A stretch of DNA of 64,000 bases, taken from Actimicrobium sp035984655 (GTDB taxonomy: Bacteria; Pseudomonadota; Gammaproteobacteria; Burkholderiales; Burkholderiaceae_D). The notes under the pieces are model-generated. The model did no database searches and was not told the origin of the DNA. It saw only the letters and a program-made list of their open reading frames with translations. Positions 56,008 through 64,000 of this stretch are shown here, in pieces. How positions within the stretch are numbered: the stretch's first letter is position 1; the number at the start of each line of letters is the position of its first letter. The stretch spans positions 1 to 64,000 of the forward strand of contig NZ_JAXCHT010000005.1 in NCBI RefSeq assembly GCF_035984655.1, in the 5' to 3' direction. A program made the position numbers and the translations under genes.

Positions 56008-56526
56008 TTATTCGGCAGTCTTGACCTTGCCCATGAAGTCACGTTTGCCGATCTCGACGCCGTTATGGCGCAGCAGCGCGTAGGCGGTGGTGACGTGGAA
56101 AAAGAACTGCGGCAGCGCGTAATGGAGCAGATATGTCAGGCCCTTGAAGTTCTTGCTGTTCGGGCCGGCGCTGGTGCTGATGTCGCGTTCTTCGCTGCCA
56201 TCGATTTGCGCTGCATCGAGCGTGTCGATGAACGCCAGGGTTTTGGCGATGCGCGCTTGCAGCTCGGCGAAGGTTTGCTCGGTATCGTCGTATTTCGGTA
56301 CCTCGACGCCGGCCAGCCGGGCGCAGGCGCCCTTGGCAAAATCGGCAGCGATCAGCACCTGGCGCGTCAATGCAAACATGTCCGGGAACAGGCGGGCCTG
56401 CAGCAGGGCATTGGCGTCGATCTTCTTTTCCGTGGCGTGCGCCTCGGCCTTGGCCAGCACATCGGAGAGGCTGCTGAGCATTTGTTTGAAGACCGGCACG
56501 GAGGCGGCGTACATCGAGATTGTCAT
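56008..56526 (-). CDS. DUF1993 family protein
   Basis: 172 residues, a compact helical protein of the DUF1993 (DinB-like fold) family: MTISMYAASVPVFKQMLSSL at the N-terminus, LFPDMFALTRQVLIAADFAK in the middle, and YLLHYALPQFFFHVTTAYAL then GVEIGKRDFMG at the end. Members are widespread in proteobacteria and their function is unknown; DinB-like relatives are metal-dependent. ATG 56526 is set by AGGAG 8 bases upstream; the longer frame to 56619 is not supported. Divergent from the Mo-hydroxylase gene. Confidence 0.85.
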   Translation of the reverse strand: MTISMYAASVPVFKQMLSSLSDVLAKAEAHATEKKIDANALLQARLFPDMFALTRQVLIAADFAKGACARLAGVEVPKYDDTEQTFAELQARIAKTLAFIDTLDAAQIDGSEERDISTSAGPNSKNFKGLTYLLHYALPQFFFHVTTAYALLRHNGVEIGKRDFMGKVKTAE

Positions 56527-56642
56527 GGAATTCTCCTGGAAAAGTGCTGTGATGATAGCGTAATCCTTTGGTCTGCGTGGCGCTCGGAAACGCGCATTTC
56601 GGGTTACGATGATTGCCACAAAAATATCAGGCCGGGAGCCCT

Positions 56643-58901
56643 ATGCTGATCGCAGAACCAAAGCGTGCATCGCGTCGCCAGTTTCTTCTTGTGGCGCTTG
56701 GCGTCACCGGCGCACTGACCATTGGCTGGGGGCTGGCGCCGCCGCGCCAGCGACTCGTCGGCAGCAGGCCGTTGCCACTGCTCGAGGGTGAAATCGCGCT
56801 CAACGGCTGGATCAAGATCGCCCGCGATGGCACGGTTACGGTGGCGATGCCGCGCAGTGAAATGGGGCAGGGCGTGCATACGGCACTGCCGATGCTGGTG
56901 GCCGAAGAACTCGACGTGGCGCTGTCGACCGTGCAGATCATGCAGGCGCCGATCGACAAGATCTATGGCAACGTTGCGATGCTGCCGGACGCACTGCCAT
57001 TCCATCCGGATGAGCACGGCGTCGTCAAGCGCAGCGCGCAATGGCTGACTGCCAAGGCGGCGCGCGAGCTGGGCATCATGGTCACCGGCGGGTCGTCCAG
57101 CATCAAGGATGCGTGGGGACCGATGCGCGAGGCCGGTGCGACGGCGCGGGCACTGCTGGTGGCGGCGGCGGCGCGGCAGTGGAAGGTGCCCGCGTCCGAG
57201 TGCAGCACCGCTGACGGTGTGGTCAGCCATGCCAACGGCAGCCGCGCCACCTATGGCGAGTTGGCGGCCACGGCGGCCACCGGCAGTCCGGGCGAAATCC
57301 GCCTCAAGAACGTCGGGCAATTCAAGCTGATCGGGACGCCACAGGCACGCCGCGACAGTCCCGCCAAGGTGGATGGCAGTGCGCTGTTCGGGCTCGACGT
57401 GCGCCCGCCCGGGCTGGTGTATGCGGCAGTCCGGATGGCGCCGACGATCGGCGGCAGTGTCAAACAATTCGATGCGGCAGCAATCCTGGGGATGCCGGGC
57501 GTGCTGGCCGTGACGGATTTTTCCAAGGCCGCCGGCGGCGTCGCCGGCATCGCGGTCATCGCCAGGTCATTCTGGCAGGCCAGGGCGGCGGCGCAGGCGT
57601 TGCCGGTGACCTGGGAGGCGGGCCCGCATGCGGCCCTCAACAGCGCCGACATCTTCAAGGACCTGGCCACGCGGCTCGACACCGAAAGCGGATTCACCTA
57701 TCACAGCACGGGTGATCTCGGCGCCGGCAGCGCTGGCGGGAAGACCATCAAGGCGCAGTACCAGGCGCCGTTTCTCGCGCATGCAGCACTGGAGCCGGTC
57801 AATTGCACTGCGCAGGTCAGGAATGGCAAGGTCACCTTGTGGGCCGCCACGCAAGTGCCGAGTATTGCTGTCGGTGCGGCCGCCAGCGTGGCCGGGGTCG
57901 GCAACGCCGATGTCAGCCTGCACGTGACTTACCTCGGCGGCGGCTTCGGCCGGCGTCTCGAAGTCGACATGGTGCGGCAGGCAGTGGCCATTGCACTGGC
58001 GGCCAAAGGCGCACCGGTGCAGCTGATCTGGACCCGCGAAGATGACATTGCGCATGACGTATTTCGACCCGCTGCGCTGGCGCGCTTTACGGCGACACTG
58101 GACGCGGCCGGAAACGTCCTCGCCTGGGACAACAAGTCGGCGTCCGGCTCGGTGACGCAGCAGTTCCTTGCGCGTACCTTCGGCCTGCCCGGCGGCGGGC
58201 CCGACAAGACGACGGCGGAAGGCGAGTTCGACATGCCGTACGAATTTCCCAACCAGCGCATCGCCCATGTGATTGCGGAAACCGCGTTGCCAATCGGTTA
58301 TTGGCGCTCGGTGGGGCACTCGCACAATGCCTTTTTCAAGGAAAGCTTCATCGACGAGCTGGCGCAGGCGGCGGGCAAGGATGCCGTACTGTTCCGGCGC
58401 GATCTGTTGAAAAACCATCCGCGCCATCTGGCCGTGCTGAACGCCGCGATCGACAAGGCCGGCACGCCGGCAAGCGGGCGCGCGCACGGAGTCGCCCTGC
58501 ATCAGTCATTCGGCAGCATCGTGGCCGAGGTGGCCGAAGTCTCGATCGAAGACAAGGCAATCCGGGTGCACAAGGTGATCTGCGCGGTCGATTGCGGTAT
58601 TGCCGTCAATCCGAACATTATTGCGCAACAGATGGAATCGGCCGTGATCTTCGGCTTGAGCGCGGCACTGTTCGGCGCCATCACGATCAAGGATGGCAAG
58701 ATCGAGCAGAGCAATTTTCATGATTATCCGATCCTGCGCATGCACCAGGCGCCGCTGGTCGAAACGATCATCCTCCCCAGCGCCGAAGCGCCGGAAGGGA
58801 TTGGCGAGCCGGGGGTTCCGCCGATTGCGCCAGCGGTGGCCAACGCCGTGTTCAAGCTCACCGGCCAGCGTTTGCGCAGCCTGCCGTTGCGTTTGGCATG
58901 A
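56643..58901 (+). CDS. Molybdopterin-binding aldehyde/isoquinoline oxidoreductase large subunit
   Basis: 752 residues of the xanthine-oxidase family, in the form of the isoquinoline 1-oxidoreductase beta subunit (membrane aldehyde dehydrogenases). A twin-arginine-type signal RRQFLLVALGVTG suggests export to the periplasm. Molybdopterin-binding parts include RSEMGQGVHTALPMLVAEEL, YLGGGFGRRLEVD and RSVGHSHNAFF, and the catalytic Glu lies in GIGEPGVPPIAPAVANAVF. It would oxidise aldehydes or N-heterocycles. The usual small 2Fe-2S subunit and cytochrome partner are not next to it, so it must borrow partners from elsewhere or be incomplete as an operon. ATG 56643 precedes the Tat motif. Confidence 0.9.
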   Translation: MLIAEPKRASRRQFLLVALGVTGALTIGWGLAPPRQRLVGSRPLPLLEGEIALNGWIKIARDGTVTVAMPRSEMGQGVHTALPMLVAEELDVALSTVQIMQAPIDKIYGNVAMLPDALPFHPDEHGVVKRSAQWLTAKAARELGIMVTGGSSSIKDAWGPMREAGATARALLVAAAARQWKVPASECSTADGVVSHANGSRATYGELAATAATGSPGEIRLKNVGQFKLIGTPQARRDSPAKVDGSALFGLDVRPPGLVYAAVRMAPTIGGSVKQFDAAAILGMPGVLAVTDFSKAAGGVAGIAVIARSFWQARAAAQALPVTWEAGPHAALNSADIFKDLATRLDTESGFTYHSTGDLGAGSAGGKTIKAQYQAPFLAHAALEPVNCTAQVRNGKVTLWAATQVPSIAVGAAASVAGVGNADVSLHVTYLGGGFGRRLEVDMVRQAVAIALAAKGAPVQLIWTREDDIAHDVFRPAALARFTATLDAAGNVLAWDNKSASGSVTQQFLARTFGLPGGGPDKTTAEGEFDMPYEFPNQRIAHVIAETALPIGYWRSVGHSHNAFFKESFIDELAQAAGKDAVLFRRDLLKNHPRHLAVLNAAIDKAGTPASGRAHGVALHQSFGSIVAEVAEVSIEDKAIRVHKVICAVDCGIAVNPNIIAQQMESAVIFGLSAALFGAITIKDGKIEQSNFHDYPILRMHQAPLVETIILPSAEAPEGIGEPGVPPIAPAVANAVFKLTGQRLRSLPLRLA

Positions 58902-59020
58902 GTAATCTGTGAACGATTGCAACTTTTTGGTGTGGAGTCGCCGCGACGCCGAGCAGGCAATTTACTTTCCTGCGGGAACTATTTAGACTCCGGCATACGA
59001 CCTCTGCCCACGCAGAGATT

Positions 59021-59102
59021 TCAAGAGGGCAAACCTGTCGAAAGGCAGCGACGCAAAGCTTCCGGCCTACCGCGCATCAGCGCCATGGCAGCGGGGCCGC
59101 CA
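59021..59102 (+). ncRNA. Cyclic-di-GMP-I (GEMM) riboswitch
   Basis: The aptamer follows the GEMM-I consensus step by step: GGGCAAACC (59028-59035 core), a stem with GAAA tetraloop (near 59040-59043), the invariant GACGCAAAGC (59050-59059), CCGGCCTA, and the closing GGCAGCGGGGCCGCC ending at 59101. The order and spacing match the Vc2-type aptamer closely, including the GNRA loop and its receptor. It lies 90 bases before the protease gene. Two mutually exclusive hairpins follow at 59115-59146, a possible expression platform. Confidence 0.93.
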
Positions 59103-59114
59103 ACGTCGTGGCTG

Positions 59115-59146
59115 CAGTTTCCGGCTTTGCCGGACTGACCGGTCCG
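59115..59146 (+). promoter_or_regulatory. Candidate expression platform with two exclusive hairpins
   Basis: CAGT-TT-CCGGC (59115-59125) can pair with GCCGGACTG (59129-59137), or CGGAC (59131-59135) can pair with GTCCG (59142-59146). Both use the segment 59131-59135, so only one can form at a time. It lies between the riboswitch and the protease start. Confidence 0.4.
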
Positions 59147-59190
59147 ACCTTGTCCGCGCCGCCCTCGCACCTTGTTGAGGCGACGCTGTC

Positions 59191-61806
59191 ATGACCATCC
59201 TTTCGACTGTAATCAAATCGGCGCCGTATGCGCTCAGCCTGTGCGCAGCCGCGCTGATCAGTGCCTGCGGCGGCGGTGGCGAAACGAGCGCCACCATGAC
59301 GCCGTCCCAGGACGTGGCGCCGATGGTCAATGCGACAACCACGTTCGTGATGGATACGGCGATCTTGCCGGAAAGCGCCGCTGCGATGCTGGCGCTACCG
59401 TCGTTTCGCATGGCGCCGGCACTGCTGGCTGTGCCGGAGCAGAGCGATGGCGCCAGGGCCGCACGCCACGTGCACCGACGCCTGGTCGATGGCGAACTGG
59501 CGCAGTTGTCGAACCGTCGCCTGACCGTGGACATGCTGCGGCGTGCCGGTGCGCGCACGCCGGACGCAGACCTGACGTTGAACGCCGACGAGGCGATCAC
59601 GCCAATGGCCGGCACCACGCTGGTATCGACTTACACGCCGGCGCAGATTCGCGCCGCGTATGGCATGACCGCGTTGCCGGCTCCGGGCCAGGCATTGAGT
59701 GCGGCACAGGCAGCGCAGCTGGGCGCCGGTCAGACCATCTATATCGTCGATGCGATGCATGACGCGAACCTGCTGGCCGAACTGGCGGCGTTCAATCAGA
59801 AATTCGGGCTGCCAGCCTGCAGCAGCAAACTCATCACGCCGTCTACCGTCTTGCCGCTGGCCGCCGCCGGTACCACCGGTTGCGAGCTGGCCGTGGTGTA
59901 CACCAATGCCAGCGGCGTGCGCAGCAGTACGCCACCCGCGGTCGATGCGGGTTGGGCCACCGAGATCACGCTGGACGTCCAATGGGCCCATGCCACTGCG
60001 CCACTGGCGCGGATCATTCTGATCGAGGCTGCCGATGCGTCGTTGAACAGTTTGCTGGGCGCGATCAAGCTGGCCAACGCCATGGGCCCCGGCGTGGTGT
60101 CGATGAGTTTCGGCGCCAACGAAGGCAGCTGGACGGCCTCGGTCGACAGCGCCTTTACTGCCGCCGGCATGACCTATCTGGCCGCCACCGGCGACTCCGG
60201 CGCGGCAGTATCGTGGCCGGCAGTGTCGCCGAACGTGGTCGCCGTCGGCGGCACCTCGCTGACGTATTCCGGCAGTGGTGCGCGCAGCGAAGTGGGCTGG
60301 TCCGGCACCGGTGGTGGCATCAGTGCTTACGTGCCGACGCCGGCATACCAGACCAACGCCGTGCCCGGCCTGGGCACAGTCGCGCGTCGCAGCGTGGCCG
60401 ATGTGGCCTTCAATGCCGACCCGAGTACCGGTCAATATGTCGCCGTGCAGGGCCAGGGCAGTGCTGCGGTGAGCTGGGTCAGCGCCGGCGGTACCAGTCT
60501 GTCGACGCCACAATGGGCAGGTTTGATCGCGGTGGCAAATGCCACCCGCGCGCAGGCCGCCAGGCCGGCGCTGGGCGCGCCGCATGCCGTGTTGTATGGC
60601 CAGATTGGTGCGGTGCCGGGTAATTACGCCAGCGCCTTCGCCGATATCATCAAGGGCTCGGACGGCAGCTGCGCCGGCTGCAGCGCGAAGCTGGGCTACG
60701 ACACGCTGTCCGGACTCGGTACGCCGAATGTCAACAGCCTGATCAGCGTGCTGTCCGGCGTAACGGCTGCCGCGCCACCGCCGGTCGTGACGGCGGCCGG
60801 GATTGCCGGCACCGCGGGTGTGCCGCTGGCGTTCACGGTATCGGCCAGCGGGCCGAATCCGCTCACGTATCTGCTCAGCGGCGCGCCGGCCGGCATGAGC
60901 ATCGGCGCTACCGGCATCGTCAACTGGGCCGCGCCGATCGTCGGTACCTACCCGGTTGGTGTGATTGCCAAGGACAGCAAGTCAGGCTTGAGCGGGCAGG
61001 CTACCTATACCGTGACAATTTCGGCGCCAGCGCCACCGCAGATTGCAGCAGCCGCGGTCAGCGGCAATGTGGGCACGGCGCTGGGCTTCCAGGTGGCGGT
61101 CACGGCAGTCAATCCCGTCACCTATGCCTTGAGCGGCGCACCCGCCGGCATGACGATCAGTACCACCGGCGGCGTGAGCTGGCCGGCGCCAGTGGCCGGC
61201 ACCTACAAGGTGACGGTGAGCGCCCGTGACAGCAAGACCGGATTGACCGGACAAGGCATCATCACCGTCGCCATCGCCGCGCCATTGCCGCCGGTGGTGA
61301 GCGCCGCGACCATCACCGGCAAGCCGGGCACGGCATTGTCGTATGCAGTCGGCGTGGTGGCGCCGAACGCGGTCAGCTTCAGCCTGGTCGGTGCGCCCGT
61401 TGGCATGAGCATTGGCAGCAACGGCGTTCTGGTGTGGGCCAACCCGGTGCTGGGAAATTATGCGGTGACGGTGGTGGCGAAGGATGGCAAGACCGGTTTG
61501 AGCGGGCAGGGCGTGCTGACACTGAAGATCGCCGCCGCCGGTCCGGTCATCAGCGCAGCGCCGATGACTGGCGTGGCCGGCAAGGCGTTGAGCGGGGCCG
61601 TCACCATTACCGATCCGGGCGCAACCTCCCTGTCGATTTCGATTTCCGGCGTGCCGTTGGGCATGGGCTTTTCCATCAACGGACTGACCCTGACGGCAAA
61701 CTGGCCCAGCCCGGTGGTCGGTGTTTACAACTTGACGGTAGTGGTGACGGATTCCGCCGGATTGAGCGCCAAGCTGGTGGTGCCGGTGACGGTCACGGCG
61801 AAATAA
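59191..61806 (+). CDS. Sedolisin-type (S53) serine-carboxyl protease lipoprotein with Ig-like repeats
   Basis: 871 residues. Lipoprotein signal with lipobox ISAC and a Gly-rich linker; a short pro-region; then an S53 domain (about residues 145-530). The catalytic Glu/Asp pair is in WATEITLDVQWAHA, the oxyanion Asp in LAATGDSGAAV, and the Ser in GGTSLSTPQWAGL. Four repeated Ig-like (He_PIG) modules follow, each with a Leu-rich GAPxGM motif (about residues 535-870). S53 enzymes work at acid pH on extracellular proteins. Expression should depend on c-di-GMP through the riboswitch upstream, which suggests a role in matrix or surface-protein turnover. Unlike many sedolisins the pro-domain is short (about 130 residues). 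Confidence 0.92.
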   Translation: MTILSTVIKSAPYALSLCAAALISACGGGGETSATMTPSQDVAPMVNATTTFVMDTAILPESAAAMLALPSFRMAPALLAVPEQSDGARAARHVHRRLVDGELAQLSNRRLTVDMLRRAGARTPDADLTLNADEAITPMAGTTLVSTYTPAQIRAAYGMTALPAPGQALSAAQAAQLGAGQTIYIVDAMHDANLLAELAAFNQKFGLPACSSKLITPSTVLPLAAAGTTGCELAVVYTNASGVRSSTPPAVDAGWATEITLDVQWAHATAPLARIILIEAADASLNSLLGAIKLANAMGPGVVSMSFGANEGSWTASVDSAFTAAGMTYLAATGDSGAAVSWPAVSPNVVAVGGTSLTYSGSGARSEVGWSGTGGGISAYVPTPAYQTNAVPGLGTVARRSVADVAFNADPSTGQYVAVQGQGSAAVSWVSAGGTSLSTPQWAGLIAVANATRAQAARPALGAPHAVLYGQIGAVPGNYASAFADIIKGSDGSCAGCSAKLGYDTLSGLGTPNVNSLISVLSGVTAAAPPPVVTAAGIAGTAGVPLAFTVSASGPNPLTYLLSGAPAGMSIGATGIVNWAAPIVGTYPVGVIAKDSKSGLSGQATYTVTISAPAPPQIAAAAVSGNVGTALGFQVAVTAVNPVTYALSGAPAGMTISTTGGVSWPAPVAGTYKVTVSARDSKTGLTGQGIITVAIAAPLPPVVSAATITGKPGTALSYAVGVVAPNAVSFSLVGAPVGMSIGSNGVLVWANPVLGNYAVTVVAKDGKTGLSGQGVLTLKIAAAGPVISAAPMTGVAGKALSGAVTITDPGATSLSISISGVPLGMGFSINGLTLTANWPSPVVGVYNLTVVVTDSAGLSAKLVVPVTVTAK

Positions 61807-61827
61807 GCGCCGCGCATCCGGACGATG

Positions 61828-62250
61828 TCAACCGGCCGCCAGCCGCGCGGCCAGATGCTTGTGGTCACGCCAGCGCTGGCGTTCGGCGCTGGCGGCGGTG
61901 TCGGCGGCGAGTTCGTCCAGTGACTTGTTCACGAGTGACTGCAGCAGCCGGTCGGCCACTGCCAGGGCCGGTACGACGGTGCCAAAAAAAGCCACCTGCG
62001 CACCGCGCTGTACCAGCAGTGTGGGAAAATTCTCGACATCGAAATCACCCAGCAGGTCGGCCTGGTCTTCAATGTCGATCCACAGGAAATGCTGCTCGGG
62101 ATGGCGTGCCGCGAGCGCCTCGAAAGTAGTGCGGTAATCGCGGCAGGCGTCGCACCAGCCGGCGCACAAACAGGCCACCAGCAGCGTGTCGCTGCGCAGC
62201 CAGTCGCGCAACGTGGGCAGGGTCTCGCTGGAAAGTGTCAGGACGGGCAT
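61828..62250 (-). CDS. Thioredoxin-family protein, cytoplasmic
   Basis: 140 residues with a thioredoxin fold. The active site reads GWCDACRDY, a C-x2-C with Asp-Ala between the cysteines, and the cis-Pro loop is NFPTLLV. Before the active site the strand is TLLVACLCAGWC. No signal peptide is visible. The substitution of Gly-Pro by Asp-Ala suggests a redox potential different from classical thioredoxin. It is convergent with the protease gene (22 bases) and divergent from tsaB (108 bases); partner unknown. Confidence 0.88.
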   Translation of the reverse strand: MPVLTLSSETLPTLRDWLRSDTLLVACLCAGWCDACRDYRTTFEALAARHPEQHFLWIDIEDQADLLGDFDVENFPTLLVQRGAQVAFFGTVVPALAVADRLLQSLVNKSLDELAADTAASAERQRWRDHKHLAARLAAG

Positions 62251-62358
62251 GGAGCTGGAGGCGAAGTGGCGCAGGCGTCATCGTAAACCATCTTTGTGCA
62301 GCGCAGAAGATTTGACGGAATACTGCGAAATAAAAGACCTGCGCGGTAAAATGCCGCC

Positions 62359-63057
62359 ATGCCGATCATTCTCTCCCTCGAAACATCGTCTGACATTGCC
62401 TCAGTCGCCCTGCTGCACGGCGATGTCCTGCAAAGCCTGCAGGCCGCCGGCGCGCAAACCCATTCCCAAACCCTGCTGCCGATGGTGGCGCAACTGCTGG
62501 CCGATGCCAACCTGACGCTGGCGCAGTGCGACGCGATCGCCTTTGGCGCCGGTCCCGGCTCATTCACCGGCGTGCGCACGGCGTGCGGCGTGGCGCAGGG
62601 CCTGGCGTTCGGCGCCGATCGTCCGGTAGTAGCGATCAGCACGCTCGAAGCGATGGCGCAAGCCTGTCATGACGCCACCGGCGCACCTGCAGTGCTGGCC
62701 GTGCTGGATGCGCGCATGGGCGAAGTCTACTGGGCGCAATACCAGTTCAGTCCGGCCCTGCAGGTGGTGCTGGCGCCGCGTCTTTCAGCGCCCGAGGCGG
62801 TGCAACCCAGCGGCACAGTCACCGCCTGCGGCAATGGCCTGACGGCCTGTGCCGCGCAGTTTGCCGAGGCCGGATTCAGCCAGGGTGCGCGCGCCGACCT
62901 GATGCCGCATGCGGCCCAGGTGGCGCTGCTGGCGCGGACTGCGCTGGCGGCCGGACTGCAGGTCGCCGCGCGCGATGCGCAGCCGCTGTATCTGCGCAAC
63001 CAGGTTGCCCTGACCACCGCCGAGCGCCTGCTGAAAAGCCAACAGGTGGCGGCGTGA
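62359..63057 (+). CDS. tsaB: tRNA threonylcarbamoyladenosine biosynthesis protein TsaB
   Basis: 232 residues, the normal length. MPIILSLETSSDIASVAL and QTLLPMVAQLL open the ASKHA-fold protein, and GAGPGSFTGVRTACGVAQGL is the family signature. TsaB dimerises with TsaD and with TsaE makes t6A at position 37 of ANN-decoding tRNAs. It is the first gene of a compact set with rimI (4-nt overlap) and the uracil-DNA glycosylase, an arrangement common in betaproteobacteria. Confidence 0.96.
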   Translation: MPIILSLETSSDIASVALLHGDVLQSLQAAGAQTHSQTLLPMVAQLLADANLTLAQCDAIAFGAGPGSFTGVRTACGVAQGLAFGADRPVVAISTLEAMAQACHDATGAPAVLAVLDARMGEVYWAQYQFSPALQVVLAPRLSAPEAVQPSGTVTACGNGLTACAAQFAEAGFSQGARADLMPHAAQVALLARTALAAGLQVAARDAQPLYLRNQVALTTAERLLKSQQVAA

Positions 63058-63539
63058 GCGCTGTCATCCAGCTGCCGCCCGAGTTTGCGTTGCCGCTGCA
63101 TTTCGCCGTGATGGAAGTCGCGGATTTGCCGGCCGTGATGGCGATTGAAGACGACGTCTACCCGCATCCCTGGACCCGCGGCAATTTTCTCGATTCGCTC
63201 AAAAGCGGTTACCAGACCTGGGTGCTGCGCGACGCCGACGGTGCGCTGCTGGGTTACTTCCTGCTGATGCTGAGCGTGGACGAGGCCCATCTGCTCAATA
63301 TCTCGGTGCGCGGCGATCTGCACGGCCACGGTCTCGGTCGTTATCTGCTGGCCAAAGTCATCGACGTGGCCAATGAAAACATCCTCAGTTCGGTGCTGCT
63401 CGAAGTGCGGCCCACCAACCGGCGTGCACTGGCGGTCTATGAACGCTTTGGTTTCATCCGGATTGGCGTGCGCAAGAAGTATTACCCGGCCGCCGCCGGC
63501 CAGCGCGAGGACGCCATCGTGATGCGTTTTTCGCTATGA
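63054..63539 (+). CDS. rimI: Ribosomal protein S18 N-acetyltransferase RimI
   Basis: 161 residues of GNAT type. The acetyl-CoA-binding segment reads RGDLHGHGLGRYLLAKVIDV, with EDDVYPHPWTRGNF upstream and EVRPTNRRALAVYERFGFI at motif B, all typical of RimI. It acetylates the N-terminal Ala of ribosomal protein S18. The start is GTG 63054, overlapping the tsaB stop; the stop overlaps the next ATG by 4 nt. Confidence 0.94.
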   Translation: MSAVIQLPPEFALPLHFAVMEVADLPAVMAIEDDVYPHPWTRGNFLDSLKSGYQTWVLRDADGALLGYFLLMLSVDEAHLLNISVRGDLHGHGLGRYLLAKVIDVANENILSSVLLEVRPTNRRALAVYERFGFIRIGVRKKYYPAAAGQREDAIVMRFSL

Positions 63540-64000
63540 ACGAACGGCGCGCAGCAGTACTGCAGGAACTCGGCATCGGCCCGGTGTGGCTGCGCCGCAC
63601 CCGTCCGGCACTGGAGGCAGCAGTTGCCGCCGTCCCGGTAGCGCATCAGGAGTTGCCCGTTGCGGCAGCGCCGCCGACACCAGCTCGGCAGACTCCAGCG
63701 CCGCCGACACCAGTGCCGCCGCCAGCGAGTGCGGTCTCGGCCTGGGATGCGCCGGCGCAGCCTGCGGTGGCACTGGCCGTCACGCCAAACCATTCCGATG
63801 CCGAAATCGCGGCCATGAGCTGGACCCAGTTGCAGGACGCCGTGTCGAATTGCACGCGTTGCGGGCTGTGCCGCAGTCGCACCCGGGCGGTGTTCGGCAG
63901 TGGCGACGCGAAGGCGCACTGGCTGTTCGTCGGTGAAGGTCCGGGTCGGGCCGAGGACCAGCAGGGCACGCCGTTTGTCGGCCCGGCCGGCAAGCTGCTC
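63536..64000 (+). CDS. Uracil-DNA glycosylase, family 4 (partial, cut by window end)
   Basis: The first 155 residues are visible. An N-terminal helix is followed by a long Ala/Pro linker (about residues 28-85), then the iron-sulfur start NCTRCGLCRSRTR (two of the four Cys ligands) and the catalytic motif GEGPGRAEDQQGTPFVGPAG. Family 4 enzymes remove uracil from DNA and use a 4Fe-4S cluster. The start ATG at 63536 overlaps rimI by 4 nt, so translation is coupled. The remaining C-terminal part lies outside the window. Confidence 0.93.
   Translation, partial: MNERRAAVLQELGIGPVWLRRTRPALEAAVAAVPVAHQELPVAAAPPTPARQTPAPPTPVPPPASAVSAWDAPAQPAVALAVTPNHSDAEIAAMSWTQLQDAVSNCTRCGLCRSRTRAVFGSGDAKAHWLFVGEGPGRAEDQQGTPFVGPAGKLL

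Overview
This window looks like a chromosomal segment of a betaproteobacterium (Burkholderiales, most likely Oxalobacteraceae). That placement is inferred from high GC, a liv operon with a LivM-LivG fusion, malate synthase A, an NhaR-type regulator, and the tsaB-rimI-uracil-DNA glycosylase block at the right end. No tRNA, rRNA, CRISPR array, insertion sequence or prophage was seen. All assignments come from reading motifs; no database search or structure calculation was run.

Left part (about 0.2-34 kb): an exopolysaccharide (EPS) locus. On the minus strand lie a family 2 glycosyltransferase and two paralogous secreted parallel beta-helix proteins. A plus-strand run follows: flippase, glycosyltransferase, polysaccharide deacetylase, O-antigen-ligase-like polymerase, glycosyltransferase, second deacetylase. 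Converging on it is a tightly packed minus-strand operon read from 34.0 kb down to 13.4 kb: an EpsB/WcaJ-type initiating sugar-phosphate transferase, a UDP-HexNAc dehydrogenase, a UDP-HexNAc 4-epimerase, a hybrid NRPS-PKS (A-T-KS-AT-T-aminotransferase), an NRPS (C-A-T-C-A-T), an Sfp-type phosphopantetheinyl transferase, two alpha/beta hydrolases and an ATP-grasp protein. Most junctions are 4-nt ATGA overlaps. Embedding a complete non-ribosomal assembly line in an EPS operon is the most striking feature. Reading the adenylation pockets suggests an aminoacyl starter extended with malonate, transaminated, then followed by two glycines, with no thioesterase. My working idea is that this locus makes a peptide- or amino-acid-decorated polysaccharide containing an N-acetylhexosaminuronic acid. 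The two adenylation domains of the NRPS are near-identical at DNA level, indicating recent duplication or gene conversion.

Middle part (34-46 kb): a structured intergenic region, a tiny collagen-like lipoprotein, a small two-helix membrane protein, an AI-2E-type exporter, a large PAS-GAF-GGDEF-EAL c-di-GMP enzyme, a cold-shock protein, and a branched-chain amino-acid ABC transporter operon. The binding-protein gene of that operon carries an in-frame stop.

Right part (46-64 kb): mostly ordinary metabolism and regulation. It holds a LysR regulator divergent from a haloacid dehalogenase, malate synthase, TerC, a Bax-inhibitor-1 family protein, an NhaR-like regulator, MarC, a membrane-anchored degenerate Mrr-like protein, a chemotaxis receptor, a Mo-hydroxylase large subunit without its small subunit, a sedolisin-type (S53) lipoprotein protease behind a clear c-di-GMP-I (GEMM) riboswitch, a thioredoxin-like protein, TsaB, RimI, and the start of a family 4 uracil-DNA glycosylase cut by the window edge.

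A c-di-GMP theme links the window: a GGDEF-EAL enzyme with an inhibitory site, a c-di-GMP riboswitch, and an EPS locus of a type often controlled by that messenger. That link is inference.
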